From assembly GCF_003350325.1 (NCBI RefSeq), contig NZ_QLYZ01000002.1:248001-312000 (forward strand): a stretch of 64,000 nucleotides of DNA, given 5' to 3'. Position numbers and translations under genes: made by a program. A model generated the notes under the pieces. That model was not told the origin of the DNA, did not search any database, and was given only the letters and a program-made list of their open reading frames with translations. Positions 1-8,185 of this stretch are shown here, piece by piece. Each line of letters starts with the position of its first letter. The stretch's first letter is position 1. The stretch comes from Vibrio rhodolitus. Lineage in GTDB: Bacteria > Pseudomonadota > Gammaproteobacteria > Enterobacterales > Vibrionaceae.

Positions 1-1106
1 ACAAGCAATCAGCTATTGCATTCCTAGCAGAGCAGTTAACCAACAAAGGTTTGGTTGAATCACATTACCTTTCGGGTATGCAGGCGCGCGAAGCGCAAAA
101 CTCAACATTCCTTGGCAATGGTATTGCCATTCCGCATGGCACCACTGACACGCGCGACTTAGTCAAACAAACCGGTGTTGCTATCGCCCACTTCCCTAAT
201 GGTGTGGATTGGGGAAACGGCAATATTGTGTATCTCGCAATTGGCATTGCCGCAAAAAGTGACGAGCACTTAGGCATCCTAAAGCAGTTAACAAAAGTGC
301 TTGGCGATGAGGGCGTAGAGCAGGCTCTGAAAAATGCACAAAACGCTGAACAAATCATCGCGCTATTAAATGGTGAAACCCAGTTCAACATTGATTTCGA
401 TGCCAGCCACATTCAACTCGACTTCCCTGCGAGCGACATGATCCAAATGTCTGCAGTATCAGCCGGTCTTTTGAAAAACTCTGGCAGCGTGGCAAGCGAG
501 TTTGTTGCCGATATCGTCGCCAAAACTCCTACTCACCTTGGTCAAGGCGTTTGGTTGGTTAGCTCCAATAAAGGTGTGAATAAAACCGGTATGGCTTTCG
601 TCACCACTGCGAACCAATGTCAGCTTGACGGCAAATCGGTTAGTGCTCTGATTACGTTTGCCGGGTGCAACGATGCACACCGTAAGCAACTCGCTATCGT
701 CACTGAGCTTGTAGCGACTAAATCAATCGACACACTTTTAGGCAAGTCTGCTAATGAACTGATTGCCCTATTCACTCCTGATAGTGACGCAATCAGCAGC
801 ACCGCAGAGCTAAGCGAATCGTCGTCAGCAAACAATTCAGCGGTATTTAAGATCCGTAACGCCCACGGTTTACACGCTCGACCAGGCGCCATGCTAGTCG
901 CTTGCGCGAAGAAATTCGAAAGTGCGATTACGGTGCGTAATCTCGATAGTGACAGTAAGCCAGTAAACGCGAAGAGCTTGATGAAGGTTATTGGTCTTGG
1001 CGTGAAGCACGGTCACCAACTAGAGTTTGTTGCCAACGGTGATGACGCGCCAGCAGCGCTAGAAGCGATAGGTAGCGCGATTCAATCTGGTCTTGGTGAA
1101 GGTTAA
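1..1106 (+). CDS. fruB: PTS fructose-specific EIIA-HPr fusion protein, 5' end cut off
   Basis: Phosphocarrier of the fructose phosphotransferase system: it relays phosphate from enzyme I to FruA in the cytoplasm. The reading frame is open from base 3, so the start codon lies before the window; the TTG at 51 is internal. The N-terminal EIIA domain carries the active-site His in GIAIPHGTTD. A middle linker domain follows, and the C-terminal HPr-like (FPr) domain has the phosphorylated His in GLHARPGAML. It is followed after 9 bases by fruK and then fruA, the usual fruBKA order. The identity is clear; only the first residues are missing. Confidence 0.95.
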   Translation, partial: KQSAIAFLAEQLTNKGLVESHYLSGMQAREAQNSTFLGNGIAIPHGTTDTRDLVKQTGVAIAHFPNGVDWGNGNIVYLAIGIAAKSDEHLGILKQLTKVLGDEGVEQALKNAQNAEQIIALLNGETQFNIDFDASHIQLDFPASDMIQMSAVSAGLLKNSGSVASEFVADIVAKTPTHLGQGVWLVSSNKGVNKTGMAFVTTANQCQLDGKSVSALITFAGCNDAHRKQLAIVTELVATKSIDTLLGKSANELIALFTPDSDAISSTAELSESSSANNSAVFKIRNAHGLHARPGAMLVACAKKFESAITVRNLDSDSKPVNAKSLMKVIGLGVKHGHQLEFVANGDDAPAALEAIGSAIQSGLGEG

Positions 1107-1115
1107 GGAACGAAT

Positions 1116-2066
1116 ATGAACAATAAAGTCGTTACTATTACGTTAAACCCAGCACTGGATCTGACTGGCTCTTTAGACACACTCAACACTGGTAGCGTTA
1201 GCTTGGTAAATAACAGTGATTTTCATGCTGCCGGTAAAGGCGTCAATGTCGCTAAAGTACTGTCAGACCTTGGCGCTCAAGTTACGGTTACCGGTTTTCT
1301 TGGAGCTGATAATCAAGAACTATTTTGCCAACTGTTCGAGCAAATCAAAGCCGACGATCATTTTGTGCGAGTGAAAGGCTCAACGCGAATCAACGTCAAA
1401 CTGGTCGAACAAAATGGCACCGTGAGTGATATTAATTTCCCGGGAGTAGCAGTTGATGCCAATGCAATCGCACAGTTTGAACGCACACTTGAATCTCTTT
1501 GCGATGAACATGAGTACTTTGTTTTTGCTGGCAGCCTGCCACAAGGGATCACACCAGAACAATGTGCTCACTGGATTGAGTTCCTGCAACAACGCGGTAA
1601 GAAGGTATTGTTTGATTCAAGCCGCGCAGCACTCAAAGCGGGTTTAACCGCTACTCCTTGGCTAATCAAACCAAACGATGAAGAACTGGCTGAATTTGTT
1701 GGTCGTGATATTCATTCGCGTCAAGAGATCATGGAGGTTGCACAGCACTTAAGCGACAGCGGTATCGAAAACATCGTGGTATCTCTTGGAGCAAAAGGTG
1801 TGATGTGGCTTAACCAATCAGAATGGCTCTCTGCTCAACCACCAAAAATGGAGGTGGTAAGTACCGTAGGCGCTGGCGATACGCTGGTCGCAGGTATGTG
1901 CTGGGGTCATATGCAGCAAATGGACAAACCGCAACTGTTGCAATTCGCAACAGCCCTTTCCGCCATGGCTGTAAGCCAAGTGGGTGTTGGGATGAACGAT
2001 TTATCCGAACTCAATCAACTTATAACGAAAACTGAGCTTAATCCAATTTCGTCACTAGACGATTAA
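1116..2066 (+). CDS. fruK: 1-phosphofructokinase
   Basis: Converts the fructose 1-phosphate made by FruA/FruB to fructose 1,6-bisphosphate using ATP. The 316-residue length is normal for the PfkB sugar kinase family. The N-terminal AAGKGVNVAKVL is the substrate-side PfkB signature and STVGAGDTLVAGM near residue 250 is the C-terminal signature with the catalytic Asp. It lies 9 bases after fruB and 27 bases before fruA, so the three are probably co-transcribed. TagC-type kinases share the fold, but the operon settles the call. Confidence 0.95.
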   Translation: MNNKVVTITLNPALDLTGSLDTLNTGSVSLVNNSDFHAAGKGVNVAKVLSDLGAQVTVTGFLGADNQELFCQLFEQIKADDHFVRVKGSTRINVKLVEQNGTVSDINFPGVAVDANAIAQFERTLESLCDEHEYFVFAGSLPQGITPEQCAHWIEFLQQRGKKVLFDSSRAALKAGLTATPWLIKPNDEELAEFVGRDIHSRQEIMEVAQHLSDSGIENIVVSLGAKGVMWLNQSEWLSAQPPKMEVVSTVGAGDTLVAGMCWGHMQQMDKPQLLQFATALSAMAVSQVGVGMNDLSELNQLITKTELNPISSLDD

Positions 2067-2093
2067 TTACTCGAATAACAAAAGGTCGATGTT

Positions 2094-3818
2094 ATGAACG
2101 TAACTATTATTACAGCTTGCCCGAGCGGTGTTGCCAACAGCATCATTGCCGCCGGACTTCTTGAAAAAGCCGCGCAATCACTTGGCTGGAATGCACATAT
2201 TGAATGCCAGTCTGAGGTGATAAACGCAGCCCCTGTAAGCCAAGAACAAATCGAAAATAGCGACTTTATCCTCATTGCAGCAAATCGCGCGGTGGATGAC
2301 TCACGTTTCGTGGGTAAGAAACTGGCTCGCGTATCGATTGAGCAAGTCATCGATAACGCAGAACTGGTCCTAAAACAGAGTGCGGATACCGCTCAGACAC
2401 TTGAAGTAAGTGATACGGTAACAGAAGATACAAATGCTAGCGCGAAAAAGATCGTGGCAATCACTGCCTGCCCTACGGGCGTTGCGCATACCTTTATGGC
2501 TGCAGAAGCGCTAGAAGATGAAGGTAAGCGTCGCGGTCATCAAATCAAAGTAGAAACACGTGGTTCAGTAGGTGCAAAAAACCAACTGACAGAACAAGAA
2601 ATTGCCGAAGCTGATTTAGTTATCATCGCTGCAGACATCGAAGTACCACTTGATCGCTTCAACGGCAAAAAACTTTACCGGACTAAAACTGGTCCTGCGC
2701 TAAAGAAAACGGCTGAAGAGATGGACAAGGCGTTTGAGCAAGCAACCCTCTACCAGCACTCAGGAGCTGCAAGTTCAACTAATGCAAATGAAGAGAAAAA
2801 AGGTGTGTATAAACACCTAATGACTGGCGTATCACACATGCTACCTGTGGTTGTCGCCGGTGGTTTGATCATTGCGCTTTCATTTGTCTTCGGTATCGAA
2901 GCATTTAAAGAAGAAGGCACATTAGCAGCAGCGCTCATGACAATTGGTGGTGGCTCTGCTTTTGCACTGATGATCCCTGTTTTAGCTGGCTTTATCGCCT
3001 TCTCTATTGCTGACCGCCCAGGTCTGGCTCCGGGTTTGATTGGTGGTATGTTAGCAAGCTCAACCGGCGCAGGTTTCCTAGGTGGTATCGCAGCAGGTTT
3101 TATTGCAGGTTACGCCGCGAAATTTATTGCTGATAAAGTGCAATTACCACAATCGATGGAAGCACTAAAACCAATTCTGATCATTCCGTTTATCGCAAGC
3201 TTGTTCACCGGCTTGGTGATGATCTACATCGTTGGTGGCCCTGTTTCTGGCATCATGGCAGCAATGACTGAGTTCCTAAATAACATGGGTTCAGCTAATG
3301 CAGTACTACTTGGTGTGATTCTGGGTGCAATGATGTGTTTTGACCTAGGTGGTCCGATTAACAAAGCAGCGTATACTTTTGGCGTGGGTCTACTAGCATC
3401 ACAAACCTACGCTCCAATGGCGGCAATTATGGCTGCGGGCATGGTTCCTGCGCTAGGTATGGGTCTAGCCACTTTCCTTGCCAAAGAAAAATTTGAAGCG
3501 AGTGAGCGTGAAGCGGGTAAAGCCTCTTTTGTACTAGGTCTATGTTTTATCTCGGAAGGTGCAATTCCATTTGCAGCAAAAGACCCGATGCGCGTTATCC
3601 CTTCTTGTATGGCGGGTGGTGCATTAACAGGTGCTCTATCGATGTTGTTTGGCGCAAAACTAATGGCACCACATGGAGGTCTATTTGTACTGCTAATCCC
3701 TAATGCGATTACTCCTGTACTTATGTACTTGGTAGCGATTGCGGCAGGTACTGCATTAACCGGCTTCACGTATGCATTCTTAAAAGGACGCGACAAAAAA
3801 GCTGTTGCGGCAGCATAA
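2094..3818 (+). CDS. fruA: PTS fructose-specific EIIBC component
   Basis: Inner-membrane fructose permease that phosphorylates fructose to fructose 1-phosphate during uptake. The 574 residues hold two EIIB-like domains: a degenerate first copy (ITACPSGVANS near residue 7) and a second with the phosphorylated Cys in ITACPTGVAHTFMAAEAL near residue 125. A hydrophobic EIIC domain follows from about residue 235, with GGPINKAAYTFG and the EGAIPFAAKDP segment typical of the fructose family. This B'-B-C arrangement matches FruA of gamma-proteobacteria. It is the last gene of the operon, followed by an intrinsic terminator. Confidence 0.95.
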   Translation: MNVTIITACPSGVANSIIAAGLLEKAAQSLGWNAHIECQSEVINAAPVSQEQIENSDFILIAANRAVDDSRFVGKKLARVSIEQVIDNAELVLKQSADTAQTLEVSDTVTEDTNASAKKIVAITACPTGVAHTFMAAEALEDEGKRRGHQIKVETRGSVGAKNQLTEQEIAEADLVIIAADIEVPLDRFNGKKLYRTKTGPALKKTAEEMDKAFEQATLYQHSGAASSTNANEEKKGVYKHLMTGVSHMLPVVVAGGLIIALSFVFGIEAFKEEGTLAAALMTIGGGSAFALMIPVLAGFIAFSIADRPGLAPGLIGGMLASSTGAGFLGGIAAGFIAGYAAKFIADKVQLPQSMEALKPILIIPFIASLFTGLVMIYIVGGPVSGIMAAMTEFLNNMGSANAVLLGVILGAMMCFDLGGPINKAAYTFGVGLLASQTYAPMAAIMAAGMVPALGMGLATFLAKEKFEASEREAGKASFVLGLCFISEGAIPFAAKDPMRVIPSCMAGGALTGALSMLFGAKLMAPHGGLFVLLIPNAITPVLMYLVAIAAGTALTGFTYAFLKGRDKKAVAAA

Positions 3819-3845
3819 CGATTATCTCCTCCCTACCCCCAATTT

Positions 3846-3872
3846 AAGCGTCTCTTTTGAGGCGCTTTTTTT
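3846..3872 (+). terminator. Intrinsic terminator after fruBKA
   Basis: AAGCGTCTC, a TTTT loop, then GAGGCGCTT form a near-perfect stem with one mismatch, followed by seven T. It starts about 28 bases after the fruA stop. Confidence 0.9.
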
Positions 3873-4154
3873 GTTTCTGCAAAGTAAGTTTATAAGCAAA
3901 TAGAGGCTTATGCTTAATCAGCCCGCGTGATATAGCCAAACAGTATTATACGCAACCAGTTTAGTTAAATATGATAGTCGTTATAACTCACCACAGTGGT
4001 GCGTTATGTTTTTCGTTTGCACTCATACGAGTCACTATTTAAACCCAACACTTCTATTTCTTCATAAAAACAATGGGTTAATATTTGGCTCAATTCTTGT
4101 AGATACCATTCCTAGACATGATGTCTAGATATGCTGGCGCATTAAGGAATAACT
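3873..4154 (+). promoter_or_regulatory. Upstream region of glgC with two short palindromes
   Basis: Noncoding stretch between fruA and glgC. I see no small gene in it. It contains a 6-1-6 palindrome, CACCACAGTGGTG at 3989-4001, and a 7-3-7 palindrome, CTAGACATGATGTCTAG at 4112-4128, only 26 bases before the glgC start. Either could be an operator; the second could also form an mRNA hairpin near the ribosome site (AAGGAATAACT before ATG). The regulator is unknown. Confidence 0.4.
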
Positions 4155-5372
4155 ATGCAAGACACTCTCACTGTGATACTCGCCGGTGGTGTTGGCTCTC
4201 GCCTTAGCCCACTGACTGACAATCGAGCCAAACCCGCGGTCCCATTTGGGGGAAAATATCGCATTATTGATTTCACCCTTACTAACTGTCTTCACTCTGG
4301 CTTACGACGGATTCTTGTACTGACTCAATACAAGTCTCACTCGTTACAAAAACATCTACGCGACGGTTGGTCACTGTTTAATCCAGAGCTTGGTGAATTT
4401 ATCTCAGTGGTACCGCCACAAATGCGCGGGGGCGGAAAATGGTATGAAGGGACAGCGGACGCGATCTACCATAACTTATGGCTGATTGAGCGCAGTTCTG
4501 CCAAATACGTTGTGGTGCTATCTGGCGACCATATTTATCGCATGGACTATGCTGCAATGATAAAAGAGCATAAAAGGACCGGAGCCAAATTGACCATTGC
4601 CTGTATGGAAGTGCCGCAAAACGAAGCTAACCAGTTTGGCATTGTTGATAGTGCAGAAGATGGTGAAATCCGTCACTTTGTCGAAAAACCGATAGACCCA
4701 CCAAGTATGCCTGGTAAACCCGAATACAGTTTAGCTTCGATGGGGATTTACGTGTTTGATGCTGATGTATTGACTGATTGCCTGCAAGATGACGCTCAAA
4801 CCATAGAATCTAGTCATGACTTTGGCAAAGATGTCATACCCAAACTTATCGAATCTCGCGACGTCTACGCCTATCGATTCTGTGGCAAGCTAGGGCGAGT
4901 AGCGAAAGATTGCTATTGGCGCGATGTAGGAACTATTGATTCCTATTACCAAGCCAATATGGACCTATTAGAGCCCGTGCCACCAATGAACCTATATCAA
5001 CGCGATTGGGCCATCCGTACCTATGAACCACAATACCCACCCGCGCGTACTGTCTCCTCAGCAACTGGTAACGAAGGTATTTTTATCAATTCGATCATTG
5101 CTGACGGCGTGGTCAATTCTGGGGGGTCAGTGCAACGTTCAATCATTTCACCTTGTGTCTACATCAATGATGGAGCAACCGTGGCTGATAGTATCTTACT
5201 CAATCATGTAAAGGTTGGTGAAGGTTGTCAGCTCAAGAACTGCATCATTGACAAACATGTATGTATTCCGCCCAATACGACTATTGGTTACAACGAAGCA
5301 GAAGATGCACAGCGATTCCACATATCACCCAGTGGCATTGTCGTGGTTCCTGAGAGTTATCAATTCGATTGA
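4155..5372 (+). CDS. glgC: Glucose-1-phosphate adenylyltransferase (ADP-glucose pyrophosphorylase)
   Basis: Makes ADP-glucose from glucose 1-phosphate and ATP, the first committed step of bacterial glycogen synthesis, in the cytoplasm. The N-terminus VILAGGVGSRLSPLT is the nucleotidyltransferase signature, followed by RAKPAVPFGGKYRIIDF. LSGDHIYRMDY carries the catalytic Asp and HFVEKP the substrate Lys. The C-terminal part (from about residue 290) has the hexapeptide-like repeats of the beta-helix domain. At 405 residues it is slightly shorter than the enteric enzyme. AAGGAAT is 5 bases before the ATG. It stands alone here; no glgA or glgB is adjacent. Confidence 0.93.
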   Translation: MQDTLTVILAGGVGSRLSPLTDNRAKPAVPFGGKYRIIDFTLTNCLHSGLRRILVLTQYKSHSLQKHLRDGWSLFNPELGEFISVVPPQMRGGGKWYEGTADAIYHNLWLIERSSAKYVVVLSGDHIYRMDYAAMIKEHKRTGAKLTIACMEVPQNEANQFGIVDSAEDGEIRHFVEKPIDPPSMPGKPEYSLASMGIYVFDADVLTDCLQDDAQTIESSHDFGKDVIPKLIESRDVYAYRFCGKLGRVAKDCYWRDVGTIDSYYQANMDLLEPVPPMNLYQRDWAIRTYEPQYPPARTVSSATGNEGIFINSIIADGVVNSGGSVQRSIISPCVYINDGATVADSILLNHVKVGEGCQLKNCIIDKHVCIPPNTTIGYNEAEDAQRFHISPSGIVVVPESYQFD

Positions 5373-5401
5373 TGATTCTTTGCAGGTCGCGTTACAAAGA
5401 A

Positions 5402-5430
5402 AAACACCCTCTCAATTGGAGGGTGTTTTT
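5402..5430 (+). terminator. Intrinsic terminator after glgC
   Basis: AAACACCCTC, a short loop and GAGGGTGTTT form a perfect stem ending in a T run; it lies 30 bases after the glgC stop. Confidence 0.9.
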
Positions 5431-5697
5431 AGAGATTGACTAGATCTCCTATAGGGATGTTTAGTATTACCCAATCTCACAAAAATAAAAACGGTAAATT
5501 TGTAAACTCTCTTTTCCCTTTTTTGCAGCAAGTTAATCCATAAATCTTTATTTTTTAAGAAAATTATCTTTACACAGCAATTTGTCAGTTTTCATGCTTG
5601 TATTGACATAGGTGCGTCCCCATCTCTTTGTTAGTGATCTGACTTGCTGTCTCACTACTACAATAAATTCAAATTCTCATTCAAAGAGGAAGCATGA

Positions 5698-6852
5698 ATG
5701 TCGATGAAATTTGCATATCAAAACCCTACACAAATTCTATTTGGTCAAGGACAAATCCAAGCAATCACCAATGTTATTGGTAGCGACGCGCGCGTATTAG
5801 TTGTCTACGGTGGTGGCTCGATCAAAAAGAATGGCGTGTATGACCAAGTCGTAGCAGCGTTAACGGAACATCAATGGCAAGAGTTTTCAGGTGTAGAGCC
5901 TAACCCAACAAAAGAAACGCTAGATAAAGCGGTCGAGATCGTAAAAGCGGATAACATAGATTTCATCCTCGCGGTCGGCGGCGGCTCAGTGATCGATGGT
6001 TGTAAGTACATCGCCGCAGCCTCTCATTACGACGGTGATGGATGGGATATTTTAACCGGTAAACACCAAGTCACTTCAGCAACAGCACTCGGTGCAATTC
6101 TGACTTTGCCTGCGACTGGCTCAGAATCAAACTCTGGAGCGGTGATTACCAAAGCAGAAACGCAAGACAAACTCGCTTTCTTGTCGCCATTTGTCCAACC
6201 AGCTTTTGCAGTAATGGACCCAGATGTGATGAAAACCCTACCAGATCGCCAACTAGTTAATGGTCTGGTTGATGCATGGGTACACGTCTGTGAGCAGTAT
6301 CTGACTTACAATCATGGTCATATGGTGCAAGATGGTTACGCTGAGGTATTGCTGCGTAACTTAAAACAACTTGCTGAACAGTTTGACCAACGAGACAGCG
6401 ATGAGTGGCGTGCTAACCTAATGTGGACAGCCAACCAAGCACTCAATGGTCTGATTGGTTCTGGCGTACCGCATGATTGGGCAACGCATATGATCGGTCA
6501 CGAGCTTACAGCACTTTGGCACGTTGATCATGCGCGCTCGCTGGCGATTGTTCAGCCTGCGCTACTGCGTAATCAAATCGAACACAAGCGCGCTAAGCTA
6601 GAAAAGCTGGGTAGCGAAGTATTCCACTTAGAGATGAGTAGTGATTTGGCAGAGCGCACCATCGATGCGATTGAAGCCATGTACAACAGTCTTGATGTAG
6701 CAACTCGTCTAACAGAGCACGAAGGCGACAAACAAGCAGCGATCAACAGTGTTATCGACCAATTAGAAAAACACGGTATGACAGCACTAGGCGAACACCA
6801 AGCCATTACGCTAACACAAAGCCGTGAGATCCTAGAATCTGCGGTTGCTTAA
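5698..6852 (+). CDS. yqhD: Iron-type NADPH-dependent aldehyde reductase / alcohol dehydrogenase, YqhD-like
   Basis: Cytoplasmic reductase that in E. coli uses NADPH to reduce short aldehydes, including lipid-peroxidation products. The 384 residues follow YqhD closely along their whole length. GGGS at about residues 38-41 and AVGGGSVIDG at 92-101 are nucleotide-binding loops, LPATGSESNSGAVI is typical of the family, and the metal ligands are D192, H196, H264 and H278. AAAGAGGA lies 7 bases before the ATG at 5698. The E. coli gene is controlled by an AraC regulator, YqhC; no such gene is adjacent here. Substrate range is inferred from the family. Confidence 0.88.
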   Translation: MSMKFAYQNPTQILFGQGQIQAITNVIGSDARVLVVYGGGSIKKNGVYDQVVAALTEHQWQEFSGVEPNPTKETLDKAVEIVKADNIDFILAVGGGSVIDGCKYIAAASHYDGDGWDILTGKHQVTSATALGAILTLPATGSESNSGAVITKAETQDKLAFLSPFVQPAFAVMDPDVMKTLPDRQLVNGLVDAWVHVCEQYLTYNHGHMVQDGYAEVLLRNLKQLAEQFDQRDSDEWRANLMWTANQALNGLIGSGVPHDWATHMIGHELTALWHVDHARSLAIVQPALLRNQIEHKRAKLEKLGSEVFHLEMSSDLAERTIDAIEAMYNSLDVATRLTEHEGDKQAAINSVIDQLEKHGMTALGEHQAITLTQSREILESAVA

Positions 6853-6904
6853 GTGCGATTCGACTAATTCGATGAGAGCATTTCGATAAGAGCCTAAAAG
6901 ACAA

Positions 6905-6932
6905 GGGGTGATGGTTTTCTATCACCCTTTTT
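6905..6932 (+). terminator. Intrinsic terminator after yqhD
   Basis: GGGTGAT, a loop and ATCACCC form a 7-bp stem followed by TTTTTG. Confidence 0.85.
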
Positions 6933-6942
6933 GTATTTAGCT

Positions 6943-7323
6943 TCACTGTAAAGAGTGCAGCCCAATCATGTTACCCTCGGTATCACTGACTATCGCGATA
7001 TAGCCATAGTCGCCGATTGCCATCTTCACCTACTGGACACTTCCGCCCGCCATTTCAACGCGTTTTGCTTCTATCGCACAATCCTGGCAAGAAAAGTAGA
7101 CTAACGTACTGTTACCACCCGCTTCGATACCGGGCACTTTAACTAGCGCGCCTGTCGCTCCGTACCCTTGCATATCGAGACCAAATGACCACATTACTAC
7201 ACCAGATTCTGTCGGATCTGCCATTGGTTCTAAATTGACTTGGAATACACTTTGATAAAACTTGAGTGCCCTGTCCATGTCCGCGACATAGATTTCAAAC
7301 CAGCCGATTGGATTTGCCATCAT
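6943..7323 (-). pseudogene. VOC (glyoxalase/bleomycin-resistance fold) family gene interrupted by an in-frame TAG
   Basis: From the ATG at 7323 the frame encodes 97 residues of a typical small VOC protein (starting MMANPIGWFEIYVADMDRAL) and stops at TAG, 7032-7030. Reading on in the same frame gives 28 more residues, VKMAIGDYGYIAIVSDTEGN, then MIGLHSLQ, to TGA at 6943. That tail is the conserved C-terminal strand of this family, with the Glu that usually acts as fourth metal ligand, so one base change has removed it from a full length of about 126. The truncated protein would lack a beta strand and probably function. No frameshift is needed. A sequencing error or a functional shortened protein cannot be excluded. 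Confidence 0.8.
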
Positions 7324-7521
7324 CGAGCCTCCGAATTTGGATTCATCCTAAGAATAGCGCGTGAATCGCCTGGTTGTACTCCAATCTGTCAATGCTGGTA
7401 GACAAAGGTGTTGGCAAAGTTATAAAGCGGATAAAAACTGCAGCATGTCCGAGAAAAATCAGCTACCATGCGCATCTGACTGATAGTGCAAAACCAAATG
7501 ATTGGGTGAAACAATAAATTT

Positions 7522-8151
7522 ATGTGGCTAGTGATTCTTACTCTTTGTTTAGTGCACATTTACTCAATCAGCCATGGTCCGCGCTGGCTATTTTATAGCA
7601 CTAAACCTCTACCAGCAGTGCTGCTTGCTAGCTTAGTCATCTATTCTCCAGCAACAGACTACCCAACTTACTCAATCTTTATCGCTCTCGGGCTGATGAT
7701 CTCGTCTATCGGCGATATCTTTTTGATGTTACCAAAAGACAGGTTTCGTGCCGGACTGGTGAGCTTTCTGATCGCTCAATTTAGTTTTGGTTATGCGTTT
7801 TTGTCCAAGATTGAGCAATTTTCACCGCTATGGTTAACAGTCCTGTTGATTGCGGTCGGTGTGATTGTATTTTTGATGTTACTACCAAGCCTTGGCGACG
7901 ATCGTTGGTTTATTGCGGGGTATTTCGTCAGTATCTTGTTTATGGCGAATAACGCGACAATTGCATGGTTAAATCAGCCTAACCCACTGGCAGCAATGGC
8001 GATGATTGGCGCGTTTATTTTTATCATGTCCGATCTTGTGTTGGCGGTCGATAGGTTTAGAGCCAGTTCTGCGTTTTCTCGTCATGTCGTTATGTTTACA
8101 TATTACACGGCGCAAGCACTGTTCGCGTTGTCAGTTATTTGGGCAGCCTAA
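7522..8151 (+). CDS. YhhN/TMEM86-family integral membrane protein
   Basis: A 209-residue, very hydrophobic protein with about seven or eight predicted membrane segments. The pattern STKPLPAVLLA near residue 27, SSIGDIFLMLPKDRF near 70 and FIMSDLVLAVDRF near 170 are the conserved acidic loops of the YhhN family, whose vertebrate member TMEM86B is a lysoplasmalogenase. Function in bacteria is not established. The ribosome site before the ATG is weak. It is monocistronic and convergent with torS. Confidence 0.8.
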   Translation: MWLVILTLCLVHIYSISHGPRWLFYSTKPLPAVLLASLVIYSPATDYPTYSIFIALGLMISSIGDIFLMLPKDRFRAGLVSFLIAQFSFGYAFLSKIEQFSPLWLTVLLIAVGVIVFLMLLPSLGDDRWFIAGYFVSILFMANNATIAWLNQPNPLAAMAMIGAFIFIMSDLVLAVDRFRASSAFSRHVVMFTYYTAQALFALSVIWAA

Positions 8152-8185
8152 GCACCACCCAATAACAATTTAAGCCTACTGCTTA

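Noticed and set aside
3407..3796. Open frame of 129 codons antisense to fruA
   Set aside because: No ribosome site or known motif; fully inside a well-supported gene.
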